Positions 26,368-35,451 are shown, numbered from the stretch's first letter. The stretch is 64,000 nt of DNA from an uncultured Aquimonas sp. (GCF_937888285.1 NZ_CALART010000110.1:62001-126000); one strand, 5' to 3'. Translations and numbers: made by a program. Notes: a model not told the origin generated them from the sequence alone.

Positions 26368-26580
26368 GTGGAGCGGTACGCCGCTCTGCTCGACCTGCAG
26401 TTGCATGGCGGCAGCGACTCGGCCACCGGTGCGCTTGAGGAGGCGCTCGGTCGCCGCAGACTGGTCGAAGCCGGACAGGCCATCGGCGAGTTCGCCTCGG
26501 CGGTGTGCGTGACAGGCGAACGACGCGTCGCACCTGTGGCGGTGCCGTTCCCGTCCGAAGGCCTGCCGCCCATGCCCTGA
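26368..26580 (+). CDS. Small PRTRC-linked protein
   Basis: About 70 residues if started at GTG 26368; an earlier GTG at 26308 would overlap protein C by 50 bp. RYAALLDLQLHGGSDSATGA and LEEALGRRRLVEAGQAIGEF look like an alpha-helical pair. No family recognised. It lies in the gap between proteins C and F. Confidence 0.45.
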   Translation: MERYAALLDLQLHGGSDSATGALEEALGRRRLVEAGQAIGEFASAVCVTGERRVAPVAVPFPSEGLPPMP

Positions 26581-26594
26581 CCCGACTGCTCACC

Positions 26595-27647
26595 ATGCTC
26601 TCCCTGCCCAGGATCGATCCCGACATTCCGCTGCGCCTCGTGCCAGCGGCGGCGCGGAAACGCGGCGCACACCTGGCCCGGGTGCTGATCCAGGCCGGGC
26701 TGATCAACGCCCGCACGCTGCCGGCCCGGATGGACACCGACCACATCGCCACCTGCCGGGCAGCGCTGACGGCATGGCTCAACCAGCGCCTTTGCGGGCT
26801 GCGCTGCCTGCGTCCGATGTTCTCTCTCGGCCTCGACGAGGCGGCGGGGAGCGAGGGTGCTGGCGAGCACGATGGATACCGTATCCGTGGCCAGATCGCC
26901 TGGTATGGCGGCGGCGGGACCTGGTGCGTCGGCCCCGCGCTCGAATGCCTGGAGGCCTTCCATGCGCGGCTGGGGATGACGGTGCTGCACATCATCGAGG
27001 ACCGTTCGTGGCGGACGCTGCCGCTCTTCACGCTTAGCACGGCGCTCGATGTGGCGCGGGACTTCTACTGGTACGGCGAGGAGGACGAGGAGACGGCACT
27101 CCAGGAATCCTGGGGCGAAGATGCGGATGCGCGCGAGGAAATGCGCGCCGGCATGGTGACCCGCGCGCTGTTCGATGCCACCTATCCAAAGTGGGCGCAG
27201 CCGGGCGCAAGCCAGCGTCGCCCCTTGCGTACGCGGCAGATCGCGGAGGCCGCCGAACAGGCGATCGGATCGGCCGGCCCGCGCATCCAGGGCGTCATCC
27301 AGGACGCGTATGCGCTGATGCGGCTGCGCCTACCCACGAGAGCGCCACAGGCGCAGGACCAGGAGGGCTACTTCATCGGATTCGCGGGCGTGCTGACCTG
27401 GCGCGACGACGACCCGGTCACCCCGCGCGTCGTCGACGACTTCGAGCAGATGGTCGGAGAGAGCGGCGAGTTCTTCGAGGAGAGCGGTACGTGCGAGGTC
27501 GACCTGTGCGGCCCTGAAGCGCTGTTGCGGTGGGTCAAGGACATGGAGCCCTGGTTCGCCGCCGTGCGGCTCATCGACAGCTTGATCTTCAGGCTCTCGG
27601 ACGGAGACTGGTCCGACCACGGCAAGGTTGCGAAGGACTGGCCATGA
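26595..27647 (+). CDS. PRTRC system protein F
   Basis: 350 residues from ATG 26595. The N-terminal MLSLPRIDPDIPLRLVP, the YGGGGTWCVGPALECLE region and the acidic WYGEEDEETALQESWGED stretch fit PRTRC F. The stop overlaps the start of protein B by 4 bp (ATGA), so the two are coupled. No enzymatic motif is visible. Function unknown. Confidence 0.85.
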   Translation: MLSLPRIDPDIPLRLVPAAARKRGAHLARVLIQAGLINARTLPARMDTDHIATCRAALTAWLNQRLCGLRCLRPMFSLGLDEAAGSEGAGEHDGYRIRGQIAWYGGGGTWCVGPALECLEAFHARLGMTVLHIIEDRSWRTLPLFTLSTALDVARDFYWYGEEDEETALQESWGEDADAREEMRAGMVTRALFDATYPKWAQPGASQRRPLRTRQIAEAAEQAIGSAGPRIQGVIQDAYALMRLRLPTRAPQAQDQEGYFIGFAGVLTWRDDDPVTPRVVDDFEQMVGESGEFFEESGTCEVDLCGPEALLRWVKDMEPWFAAVRLIDSLIFRLSDGDWSDHGKVAKDWP

Positions 27648-28402
27648 CGAAGGAACTCGAATTCCGTGTGATCGAGGAAGCGGTCGGCGGCGTGGCGCTG
27701 GACAGCGCGGTGCTGATCTACCGGGGTGCCAACAGCACCGCCTTTGCGACCGTGCACCCGATCCACCACGACGACGCGGGCGCAGCCACCATCCTGCCGG
27801 GCCGGCCGATGACCATGCTGGCCGTGGCGCGCCTCGCGAAGCGGCTGAGCAGCGCAAGGCGGCCGGGTAGCTTCGTACCGATGAGCCTGCTCTACCAGGA
27901 CCTCACGACGATGGCGTGGTGGGTGCCACCGGCACGGCGGCACATCTGGTTCCGCTGCACCGGCGGCGAACTCGGCGCCCATGAGCGTGGGGAGTCGGTG
28001 CCGCACCCGGGGCTGGTATTTGCCGCCGCCTCGGACAGGACATGGCGCGTCTGGGCGGTCAAGGGCTGCGAGCGCCCCTCGGAGGCCACGCCGCTGTTCC
28101 AGGCGCCGTACTTCAACGTGTACGGAACGGGTGCGATCTGCCAGGGGAACGTGGATGTCCCGACAGGCGGGTTTGCTGGATCAGTGGCCGACCGGATCGA
28201 GGCATGGAACAAGGCCTTCTTCGACTCGTTCTTCACGCACCCCAACACCCAGGGGCCGCTGGTCAACTACAAGGGCGGGCCGTACCGGTTCTGGCGCGCC
28301 ATGCTCGATGGTCGGCACGCGGTCTTCCCGGAGTCGGCGCTGGTGCCGCTCGGCACGTCGCTCGCGCAGGTGCTCGACCGCCGAGGGCCGGATGGTGGCT
28401 GA
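27644..28402 (+). CDS. PRTRC system protein B
   Basis: 252 residues from ATG 27644, overlapping protein F. The segments LPGRPMTMLAVARLAKRLSS, MAWWVPPARRHIWFRC and PTGGFAGSVADRIEAWNKAF are characteristic of PRTRC B. FTHPNTQGPLVNYKGGPYRF lies near the C terminus. No catalytic motif recognised. It overlaps protein A by 11 bp. Confidence 0.85.
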   Translation: MTKELEFRVIEEAVGGVALDSAVLIYRGANSTAFATVHPIHHDDAGAATILPGRPMTMLAVARLAKRLSSARRPGSFVPMSLLYQDLTTMAWWVPPARRHIWFRCTGGELGAHERGESVPHPGLVFAAASDRTWRVWAVKGCERPSEATPLFQAPYFNVYGTGAICQGNVDVPTGGFAGSVADRIEAWNKAFFDSFFTHPNTQGPLVNYKGGPYRFWRAMLDGRHAVFPESALVPLGTSLAQVLDRRGPDGG

Positions 28403-29030
28403 AATCGGGGCTGATCCGCGCGACATCGCGCTGCAGCAGGCCTGTCCCTGCGTGAGCATGCCGATGTTCGGTCCATTGCCGACTCTCGCCTGCGGGCAAC
28501 GCATGGTGCTGGGGCGCAACGGGGTGTTCCTGCAGATGCGCACACCCTGGCTGGACTGCATCACGCAGGTCGGGCAACTGGCCGAGCGACTGCCGCTGCC
28601 CTACGGGCTGGTGCACGAGCGCATCGCGTTCGATTTCGGGGCCATCCCGATCCGGCTGCTCGAAGACTTCATCGAACTGGCCAGGGTGGCGCTGCCGGAC
28701 GAGGTCGCAGGCGCGCTCATCTACGACGAGCGCCGCCGTTCGCTGTCGCTGCGCAGGCATGCGGGCCTCGATGTCGGGCGCGGCCACGTCCACTACCGGA
28801 TCGACGACCTTCGGGAGGGCGAAGTGCTCGCGGTCGACCTCCACTCCCACGGCCTGCACGGGGCGTTCTGGTCGGCGGAGGACGACCGCGACGACAACGG
28901 CGTTCGGGTCTGCGGCGTGTTCGGCAACTTGGATCGCGCGAGGCCGACTGCGCGCTTCCGTCTCGTGCTCAACGGGCACTTCGTGAGCCTGCCCAACCCC
29001 TGGAATTCAGAAGGCAGTGAGCTGGCTTGA
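28392..29030 (+). CDS. PRTRC system protein A, JAMM-type metalloprotease domain
   Basis: 212 residues from ATG 28392. A full JAMM motif lies at HSHGLHGAFWSAED (His151, His153, Ser161, Asp164), matching H-x-H-x7-S-x2-D, with acidic residues upstream (DE near 103 and 113) as candidates for the general base. JAMM enzymes in other systems remove ubiquitin-like proteins or process their tails. Protein C of the same operon is the obvious candidate substrate; this is inference. Confidence 0.85.
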   Translation: MVAEIGADPRDIALQQACPCVSMPMFGPLPTLACGQRMVLGRNGVFLQMRTPWLDCITQVGQLAERLPLPYGLVHERIAFDFGAIPIRLLEDFIELARVALPDEVAGALIYDERRRSLSLRRHAGLDVGRGHVHYRIDDLREGEVLAVDLHSHGLHGAFWSAEDDRDDNGVRVCGVFGNLDRARPTARFRLVLNGHFVSLPNPWNSEGSELA

Positions 29031-29078
29031 AGAAGGCGGCGCACCTTCGACACTGGTGGCAGCAAGACGAGGACACGC

Positions 29079-29879
29079 ATGGAACACCGAATCAATTCCA
29101 CACTGTTGCGCGGCCGCGTTCGAGTCCATCTCGTCGGTGTCGGCGGCAATGGTGCGCAGATGGCGCACTGCCTCGCGAGGCTCGACCTGGCGCTGCGCGC
29201 ACTCGGGCATCCGGCCGGGCTGCACCTCACGGCCTACGACGCCGACAGGGTGAGCGAGGCCAACGTGGGCCGGCAGGTCTACAGCCCGTCCGACATCGGA
29301 CAGCACAAGGCCGTGCTGACCATCCACCGGCTGAACCAGTTCTACGGGCTGGACTGGGAGGCGCTGCCGACGCGCTACGCAGGCCCGCGCGCAGGTCACC
29401 CGGCCCCCGACATCGTCGTCAGTTGCGTGGACTCGGCCCGATCCAGGCGCGATGTCCACCAGGGGCTCTTCGGACACTGGACGGGCACGCGCTACTGGCT
29501 GGACCTCGGCAACACCGAGGCCACCGGTCAGATCGTGCTCGGCGAACCCCGGTGCCGGGGAGCGAAGGACGAGTGGGCCCGGTTGCCCTGCGTGACCGAA
29601 CTATTCCCTCAACTGCTCGATGAAGGGATCAAGGAAGACGACACGCCGTCCTGCTCGGTCCGGATGTCGCTGGCCTCGCAGGGCCTGTTCGTCAACGACA
29701 TCGTGGTCCGGTGGGCCGGGCAGTTTCTCTACGAACTGTTCTCGACCGGCCTGCTGCGGCAGCACGGTGTGGTCGTGAACCTCGACGCCAAGCGCTGCGG
29801 CCCCATCGACGTCGACCCCGCCGTCTGGAAGCGATTCGGCGTCCGGCGCCGGCGACCGAGAGGACTGGCCGCGAACTGA
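29079..29879 (+). CDS. PRTRC system ThiF-family (E1-like) protein
   Basis: 266 residues from ATG 29079. The Rossmann loop is VGVGGNGAQ (about 19-27) and the adenylation residues are YDADRVSEANVGRQ (Asp53, Asn62, Arg65), as in E1/ThiF/MoeB. Candidate thioester cysteines are Cys171 (LPCVTE) and Cys192 (PSCS). It is expected to adenylate the C-terminal Gly of a ubiquitin-like protein, most simply protein C. It ends the PRTRC run; the next gene is a helicase after 147 bp. Confidence 0.88.
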   Translation: MEHRINSTLLRGRVRVHLVGVGGNGAQMAHCLARLDLALRALGHPAGLHLTAYDADRVSEANVGRQVYSPSDIGQHKAVLTIHRLNQFYGLDWEALPTRYAGPRAGHPAPDIVVSCVDSARSRRDVHQGLFGHWTGTRYWLDLGNTEATGQIVLGEPRCRGAKDEWARLPCVTELFPQLLDEGIKEDDTPSCSVRMSLASQGLFVNDIVVRWAGQFLYELFSTGLLRQHGVVVNLDAKRCGPIDVDPAVWKRFGVRRRRPRGLAAN

Positions 29880-30026
29880 GCCGCAGGCCTGCGCCGCCAC
29901 CGCGTGCAGCGGAGTTTCCACCGGGATTCCTGCTGGCGCAGGGGCACCACAACCGGCACGATGGTCGGTGCCGCGCCGAAAGCGGCGGCGCCCGGCGCTT
30001 GCCGGCAGGGACGAACAGGAACAGGG

Positions 30027-31475
30027 ATGCAACTGACTTCGGAACAGCAACGCATCGTCCGATCTGGCGCCGCACGGCTGGCGGTCCAGGCCGGCGCCGG
30101 GGCGGCCAAGACGACGACGCTGTGCGCCTACGCGCAGGCACGACCGCAGTCCCGGGTGCTGTACGTCGCCTTCAACAAGGCGATTCAGCTGGAAGCTGTG
30201 GCCAGGATGCCGGTGAACGTCACCGCCCGCACGACGCACTCGCTGGCGTGGCGCAAGGCACGGGAGCTCTTCGGGGACCGCGCCGGCGAGCGGGTCGGCA
30301 GCACCTACCCCTCTGTGGTGTCGCGCGCGTTCGGCTGCACCCCGCTGGCTGCCACGGCGGCCCTGCGGGCGATCCAGAAGTGGTGCGGGTCGCTGGAAGT
30401 GGAACTCGCGGCCGAGCACCTGCCTGCCGAAGTCGCATCGCGCCTGCCGGACCCGGCCGGCCTGGTGGCGTTGGCCCGGGCCGTCTGGAAACGGATGGTC
30501 GACGCGAACGAGCACGAAATCAATCTGCCCCACGACGGTTACCTGAAGCTGTACCAGATGGCGAGGCCCGTGCTGAGCGGCTTCGATCTGATCGCGGTGG
30601 ACGAGGCGCAGGACCTGAACCCGTGCACTTTCGACATCGTGTGCCGGCAGAGCGTCCCTGTGGTGATGGTCGGCGATGCCGCCCAGGCCATCTATTCGTT
30701 CAGGGGTTCGACCAATGCGCTGACCCTCTTCGAGGCCGATGAGCGACTGCCGCTGACGCGGAGTTTCCGGTTCGGGCGCGGAATCGCGCAGCTGGCCAAT
30801 GCGCTGCTGGGGCACTTCAGGCACGGTTTCGATCAACCGCTTGTGGGCGCCGGCGCGCCGCAGCGGACACGGTTCACGGTGGACACCGGCAAGGCCTTTG
30901 CCGTCATCGCGCGGACCAACGCGGTGGTCTTCGAGGAAGCCGTCGCCTTCCTAGATCTGAACCGGCGCTTCCACTTCGTCGGCGGCACGGAAGGCTACAA
31001 GCTGGAGAAGGCGCTGGACGCGTATCGGCTGTGGGTCGGCGAGCGCGGCCTGATGCGCGATCCGTACCTGCGGAGCTTCGGTTCCTTCGACGAACTGGTC
31101 GGGCTCGCCGAGGCTTCCGAAGAACCCGAACTCAGGCAACTGGTGCGTGTGGTCTGCGACTACGGCCACCAGATCCCGCACCTGATCGAGGACATCCGGT
31201 CGCGTCACACCGACGTGCCCAAGCACGCCTGGGCGGACTTCGACGGCATCTACTTCTGCACCGCCCACAAGGCGAAGGGGCTGGAGTTCGAGCAGGTCTG
31301 GCTCGCCGACGATTTCATGCGCTTCTTCGAGAACGGGTGCGAACTGCGGCCGGACCAGGTCGACCAGGAGGAAGTCAACATCCTGTACGTGGCGCTGACC
31401 CGGGCACGCGCGGCGATCCGGCTGAACGAGTCCTTCGACGATTGGGTGCGCCACAGGCGACTGCTGCCGGGCTGA
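30027..31475 (+). CDS. UvrD/Fbh1-type superfamily I helicase
   Basis: 482 residues from ATG 30027. Motifs: Walker A QAGAGAAKTTT (an Ala replaces the second Gly), motif II IAVDEAQDLNPCTFDIV, motif III VMVGDAAQAIYSFRG, motif V CTAHKAKGLEFEQVWLAD and motif VI NILYVALTRAR. It unwinds DNA with 3'-5' polarity in related enzymes. Distinct from the GajB-like helicase at 17599, and higher in GC. It belongs to the same strand and probably the same transcript as the PRTRC genes. Confidence 0.88.
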   Translation: MQLTSEQQRIVRSGAARLAVQAGAGAAKTTTLCAYAQARPQSRVLYVAFNKAIQLEAVARMPVNVTARTTHSLAWRKARELFGDRAGERVGSTYPSVVSRAFGCTPLAATAALRAIQKWCGSLEVELAAEHLPAEVASRLPDPAGLVALARAVWKRMVDANEHEINLPHDGYLKLYQMARPVLSGFDLIAVDEAQDLNPCTFDIVCRQSVPVVMVGDAAQAIYSFRGSTNALTLFEADERLPLTRSFRFGRGIAQLANALLGHFRHGFDQPLVGAGAPQRTRFTVDTGKAFAVIARTNAVVFEEAVAFLDLNRRFHFVGGTEGYKLEKALDAYRLWVGERGLMRDPYLRSFGSFDELVGLAEASEEPELRQLVRVVCDYGHQIPHLIEDIRSRHTDVPKHAWADFDGIYFCTAHKAKGLEFEQVWLADDFMRFFENGCELRPDQVDQEEVNILYVALTRARAAIRLNESFDDWVRHRRLLPG

Positions 31476-31532
31476 CGGGTTGATGCAGGGCCGCACGGCC
31501 GGAACATGGAGTCCTGTCGCGAAGCGCTCCCC

Positions 31533-32003
31533 ATGTCGAAGCCCATCATCCGATACCTGCGGTTCCACTGCCCGACGCCGACCTCGATGCCGCAGGCGAA
31601 CCGCGACGGGGCGCTGGCGGTGGCCGTAATCCGCGAGGACGCCCAGCTCGCACAGATGCTGCTGATCGACATGCGGCGATGGGATCGCAACGACGGCGCC
31701 AGCCTGAGGGATGCGCTGGGAGTCCTGGTGCCTGCGGCCCACCGTCGTCTCGTCGCCGGCTTCGGCATTCCGATGGCCGACACCTTGATCGTGGAGTGGG
31801 ACGGCGGGGACGTGTTTTTCAGGCTGCGCGCCGACGGCGAAGCGACGCAGCGGAGCCTCGATGACGCCCCGGCCTGCTCAACGCGAGGAGGCGATCCGTG
31901 TGGAAGGTCTTCCTTCCTCGCCTGGGCGGGACCGATGGGTGCGGCGATGCTCGAGAAGGTCGAAGCCGTGGTGGGCGGTGTGTGGGCGGGTGTCGAAGGG
32001 TGA
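31533..32003 (+). CDS. Hypothetical protein
   Basis: 156 residues if started at ATG 31533 (MSKPIIRYLRFHCPTP); ATG 31506 has a slightly better ribosome-binding site and would give 165. It has a beta/alpha core (ALAVAVIREDAQLAQMLLID) and ends in a Gly/Val-rich helix (GGVWAGVEG). No family recognised. It lies between the second helicase and the CoiA-like gene. Confidence 0.5.
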   Translation: MSKPIIRYLRFHCPTPTSMPQANRDGALAVAVIREDAQLAQMLLIDMRRWDRNDGASLRDALGVLVPAAHRRLVAGFGIPMADTLIVEWDGGDVFFRLRADGEATQRSLDDAPACSTRGGDPCGRSSFLAWAGPMGAAMLEKVEAVVGGVWAGVEG

Positions 32004-32117
32004 CCGATTCGTCCGGCATCATTCACTCCAAGGCCCGGCCCCGAGGGCGCCATGACCGCGAGCGATTCCACGGCGGGGCCGGCGGCCTGAGCTCGCCCGA
32101 TAGGAGGGTCTTCTAAC

Positions 32118-33551
32118 GTGAGCGAACGTCCATCGAACTTTCGGCGCCAACAGACAGTCAAGCTGGCAATAGATTGCGAGACCGGAGAACTCGTGGCGGC
32201 GGAGACTCTGCATTCCATGCCGGAGGCCGACTTCACCGCCGTGCGGCGGGCTGCCATGGCGGCTCGCGTCGATCGCCGGCGCGGCGGTAGTGCCATGCGG
32301 TTCCGATGCGCGCTCTGCGAACATCCGCTCTATCTGTCCAGGCATGTCGACGGGCTCCAGAACCGCTGGTTTGTGCATGACGGCAAGGCAGACCACTGCC
32401 CCTGGTACGAGGGCAACCACCTCGCCCCCGATCAGATCAAGGCGCTGATCTACCGTGGCCAGCAGGAGGGCCGTGCCCACCGCGAGTTGAAGGAGTTCAT
32501 TGCCAATGCATTGGCGAAGGACCCGCAGGTGTCCAATATCAGCCAGGAGAAGACGACAGTTAGCCAAGTACTCAAGGGGGAGTGGCGTCGCCCGGACGTC
32601 AAGTGCGAGTACCGGGGCATGCCCCTGGTGTTCGAGATCCAACTGTCCTACACCTTCCTGTCGGACGTAATCGCCCGTGACGAGTTCTACCGTCGAGAGC
32701 GCATTTTCATCATCTGGGTGTTCGCCCGCTTCGATCCCAGGCGCGCGGCGGTCACCGACGAGGCCTTCTTCAACCGGCGCAACCTCTTCGTGATGGACGC
32801 GCGAGGGAGGAGCGACACGGACGAACTGGGCCAGCTGACGTTCAGCGGCTATCGACAAACACCGACGCTTTTCGGGGAGCACATCCGGGATGTCTGGCAG
32901 GCTGCTCCGGTCGGACTGCATCAGGTGACGTTTCCGCCCGGACACGGACGTCCGTACTTCTTCGACTACGAAGACGAGCGCAGGCGAATCGAGTCCGCGA
33001 AAATAGAGTCGTGGCGCCGAGTGCAGGAGGAGGCATGGGCGAGGGGCATCCAGGACTACCTGGCGGCTGCCATGGCTTACTACGACAGCGACCACGCCGC
33101 TGCGGAGGAGGGCGCGCTGCTGGCGATCGTCGAAGCCATGTACTACAACCCTGTGTGGCATCGCGGTTTCGAAACGCTTCGTGACAAGCACTTCTACGGC
33201 TACCACTGCGTACTGCCCGTGCTGCTTTCAATTCAGCATGCGCGCTCGGTGGGTTACAGCAAGCAGTTGTCGGCATACCAGGTCATCGAGGCAGGACTGC
33301 GCAGCAGTGGCAATCACATTCACAAGCACGCCTTCGCGATCCTGTACTTTTGGGCTTACAACGCCTACCAGCCCGCAGTCAATGAGAAGCAGCAGCGCTG
33401 GTTGCGCGACTACGCGCACGCGGTAAAAAACTCAGTCGATGGCGGCGAGACGACTTACCGTCGATTCGAGGGATACGACGAGGCCATCAGCCTGTTGTTC
33501 CCTGAACTTGCCGAGCCGCTCTCGACGCTGTTCGGAACAGGTCGCGAGTGA
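32118..33551 (+). CDS. CoiA-like putative nuclease with zinc finger (DUF6035-type)
   Basis: 477 residues from GTG 32118. A zinc-finger-like N-terminal module (FRCALCEHPLYLSRHVDG and HDGKADHCPWYEGNH) is followed by a PD-(D/E)XK-like core. RRPDVKCEYRGMPLVFEIQLS (about 155-175) has the Asp and Glu-x-Gln of CoiA-type nucleases. The C-terminal 200 residues are helical and Tyr/Trp-rich, without a recognised fold. CoiA in competent bacteria processes incoming DNA. In mobile elements, related proteins (DUF6035) occur as solitary genes and may be defence or DNA-entry factors. No partner gene is apparent. Confidence 0.65.
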   Translation: MSERPSNFRRQQTVKLAIDCETGELVAAETLHSMPEADFTAVRRAAMAARVDRRRGGSAMRFRCALCEHPLYLSRHVDGLQNRWFVHDGKADHCPWYEGNHLAPDQIKALIYRGQQEGRAHRELKEFIANALAKDPQVSNISQEKTTVSQVLKGEWRRPDVKCEYRGMPLVFEIQLSYTFLSDVIARDEFYRRERIFIIWVFARFDPRRAAVTDEAFFNRRNLFVMDARGRSDTDELGQLTFSGYRQTPTLFGEHIRDVWQAAPVGLHQVTFPPGHGRPYFFDYEDERRRIESAKIESWRRVQEEAWARGIQDYLAAAMAYYDSDHAAAEEGALLAIVEAMYYNPVWHRGFETLRDKHFYGYHCVLPVLLSIQHARSVGYSKQLSAYQVIEAGLRSSGNHIHKHAFAILYFWAYNAYQPAVNEKQQRWLRDYAHAVKNSVDGGETTYRRFEGYDEAISLLFPELAEPLSTLFGTGRE

Positions 33552-33667
33552 TGCCACCGCGAGAGTGCCCCCGTCAGAGGGATGGGTCCCCCTGAAAGTG
33601 CGGGTGCCCGCCAACGGTGGGCGACAGGCGGTGCCGTACCGGAAACCATTGCAGCCATGCCGGAGAC

Positions 33668-33913
33668 GTGCCGGTCACGGAGGCGCCCTTGAAGTCGAAG
33701 CAGATGGAAGTGATCAACATGCGGCTGGACTTCATGGCAATGGTCCTGACCGTCCTGGCGCGGTCCCTGCCGCCGCGGGAAGCCGCCCATGCCCTGCAGG
33801 TGATCGGAGAGCGGGTGCTGGAACAGTTGGGCCACGACCCAGCCCCTGAAAGCGCCGAGGAAGCGGTCGCCGCGGACCTCGCTCCGATCATCGCGGCCTT
33901 GCAGCAGCGCTGA
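33668..33913 (+). CDS. Small helical hypothetical protein
   Basis: About 81 residues from GTG 33668; TTG 33690 (GGAGG upstream) and ATG 33719 (GGAAG upstream) are alternatives. KSKQMEVINMRLDFMAMVLT and REAAHALQVIGERVLEQLGH form amphipathic helices. No family recognised. It converges with the PIN-domain gene. Confidence 0.5.
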   Translation: MPVTEAPLKSKQMEVINMRLDFMAMVLTVLARSLPPREAAHALQVIGERVLEQLGHDPAPESAEEAVAADLAPIIAALQQR

Positions 33914-33978
33914 AGCATGCGTGCCGGCAAAACCCAGTGCGTCCGAGCCGCGGCTGCGCGGGTCGTTGCAGCCTGGCT

Positions 33979-34674
33979 CTATTCGGGCCGCAGGCCCCAT
34001 GCGGTAGCCAGTGCTTCGGCGAACTCGATGCAGTCTGCCTTCACCATGATGTTGAGCAAGTCCTCCCGCGTTGTCTTCGGTTTCCGGAATCGCTTGAGCA
34101 TCCTGTCGATCGCGGCCGCCACGGCGGGTTCGGCATTGACCAGTTCCGCGAGAAGCCGCCCGGGGCGTGCCACCCGAACCTTGGTGCCCGCAAAGGCCGC
34201 TTGCGGCAGGTCGGTGACGTTGGAGGTCACCAGCACCACGGGCTCCCCGCCGTACACCGCCTTGCTGCGTTTGAGTGCGCCAGCAGCGACGTGTTCGTCC
34301 TTGGGATCGGTGCGCCCGACGAACTGCGGGACGAGACTCTCAGAGCCGAGGACGAGTGCCTGAGGAAAGTGGCTCCGCATGAGCTTGAGCATGCGATCCA
34401 CGCGAACGGCGTCCAGCCCGAACCGGCCTTCAGGGTCGATGAGGTTGCGCCGGGTCTCGACCAGCACGCCCTCGGACCAGTTCGCCTGCAGGAGCCCGGC
34501 CTCGCTCAGCTCGAGGAATATCGAGCGCAGGTACTCGGGGATGAGGATGTTCGCATCGAGGAAGACAACGGGCCGAACTCCCGGCATCACCAGCGGCGTG
34601 GCTGCGGCGGCCGCGCTTGCCGCCGTCCTTGCCTTCGGTCTCTTGGCCGGTGCGGACTTCTTCGTGCCGGTCAC
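33979..34674 (-). CDS. PIN-domain ribonuclease, probable toxin
   Basis: 231 residues from GTG 34674. After a basic Ala-rich N terminus the PIN core begins PVVFLDANILIPEYLRS (first Asp), with TDPKDEHVAAGALKRS as the central acidic motif and VLVTSNVTDLP as the third. These residues bind the metal in PIN nucleases such as VapC. It overlaps the upstream DNA-binding gene by 4 bp (GTGA), the classic toxin-antitoxin arrangement. Confidence 0.82.
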   Translation of the reverse strand: MTGTKKSAPAKRPKARTAASAAAAATPLVMPGVRPVVFLDANILIPEYLRSIFLELSEAGLLQANWSEGVLVETRRNLIDPEGRFGLDAVRVDRMLKLMRSHFPQALVLGSESLVPQFVGRTDPKDEHVAAGALKRSKAVYGGEPVVLVTSNVTDLPQAAFAGTKVRVARPGRLLAELVNAEPAVAAAIDRMLKRFRKPKTTREDLLNIMVKADCIEFAEALATAWGLRPE

Positions 34675-35432
34675 GGCGCCTTGGCCACCCAGCGACGCGT
34701 CACTGTCTTCCTGGCTTCGTCGAGTTCGCGCTGCCGCAGATCTCCGTTGAACTCCTCGATCTCCTGAATGCCCTTGCGCATCTGCGTGTGCATCAGCTCA
34801 CGCATGCGCAGCACCTCGGGCTCGGGAATCCGGCGATGGTTGGCGCCCGTGCGCATCACGCCCTTGAGCGTTCCCGCGTCGGCCAGACCGATGACGTAGG
34901 GCCGAGAGACGTTCAGGACCTTCGCGGCCTGCTCCGTCGTCAGGTACTTCGGACCAAGCTCGGGAAGTTCGGCGGTTGTCGCAGGGCGCACGCGCAGGAT
35001 CACCGCGGTGTTGTCCATCGGATCGAGCGACGATTCGACCACGAACTTCCGGTCGATGTTCTCGCCCTTTGGTCGGAACCGAAGCGTCTTGACCTGCATC
35101 CAGCCTTGCTGGTGGAGTCCCTCGTTGAGCTTACGGCTGTACGACTGCAAGGTTGCCAGCTTCGCCGGGTCGATGCCTTCAGGAGGCGTGGTGCGGCCAG
35201 GTGCCGCAAGAGACTGCGGAGGTTTGGATTTGGCAGACGGTGACTTAAGCCGGCTTCGCGCAGCGGTCGACGGCGTCTTGAGTTGCGTGGCGGCCCGGGC
35301 ACTGCTGAGCATGGCGAGCACTGTGCTTTCCAGCGTGCCGCCGGAGGCCGAAACGTCGAGCCCGAGAGCCAGCAGGTTCGGCTGCCTGGCCTTGCGCGGG
35401 GATGCCTTGACGGCTGTCTTGTCTGTTGCCAT
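34671..35432 (-). CDS. Excisionase-type HTH protein, probable antitoxin
   Basis: 253 residues from ATG 35432. The C-terminal half contains a MerR/excisionase-like helix-turn-helix (YLTTEQAAKVLNVSRPYVIG, then LKGVMRTGANHRRIPEPEVL). The N-terminal half is basic and less structured. It precedes the PIN gene and is coupled to it. Autoregulation is suggested by a perfect 7-bp palindrome over its start codon. Confidence 0.75.
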   Translation of the reverse strand: MATDKTAVKASPRKARQPNLLALGLDVSASGGTLESTVLAMLSSARAATQLKTPSTAARSRLKSPSAKSKPPQSLAAPGRTTPPEGIDPAKLATLQSYSRKLNEGLHQQGWMQVKTLRFRPKGENIDRKFVVESSLDPMDNTAVILRVRPATTAELPELGPKYLTTEQAAKVLNVSRPYVIGLADAGTLKGVMRTGANHRRIPEPEVLRMRELMHTQMRKGIQEIEEFNGDLRQRELDEARKTVTRRWVAKAP

Positions 35433-35451
35433 GGTGCCAGCGTAGCACCAT
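35431..35451. promoter_or_regulatory. Operator palindrome over the antitoxin start codon
   Basis: ATGGTGC-N7-GCACCAT, with perfect 7-bp arms, covering the start codon (35432-35430) and 19 bp upstream. Position and symmetry fit autorepression of the HTH/PIN operon by the HTH antitoxin. Confidence 0.6.
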
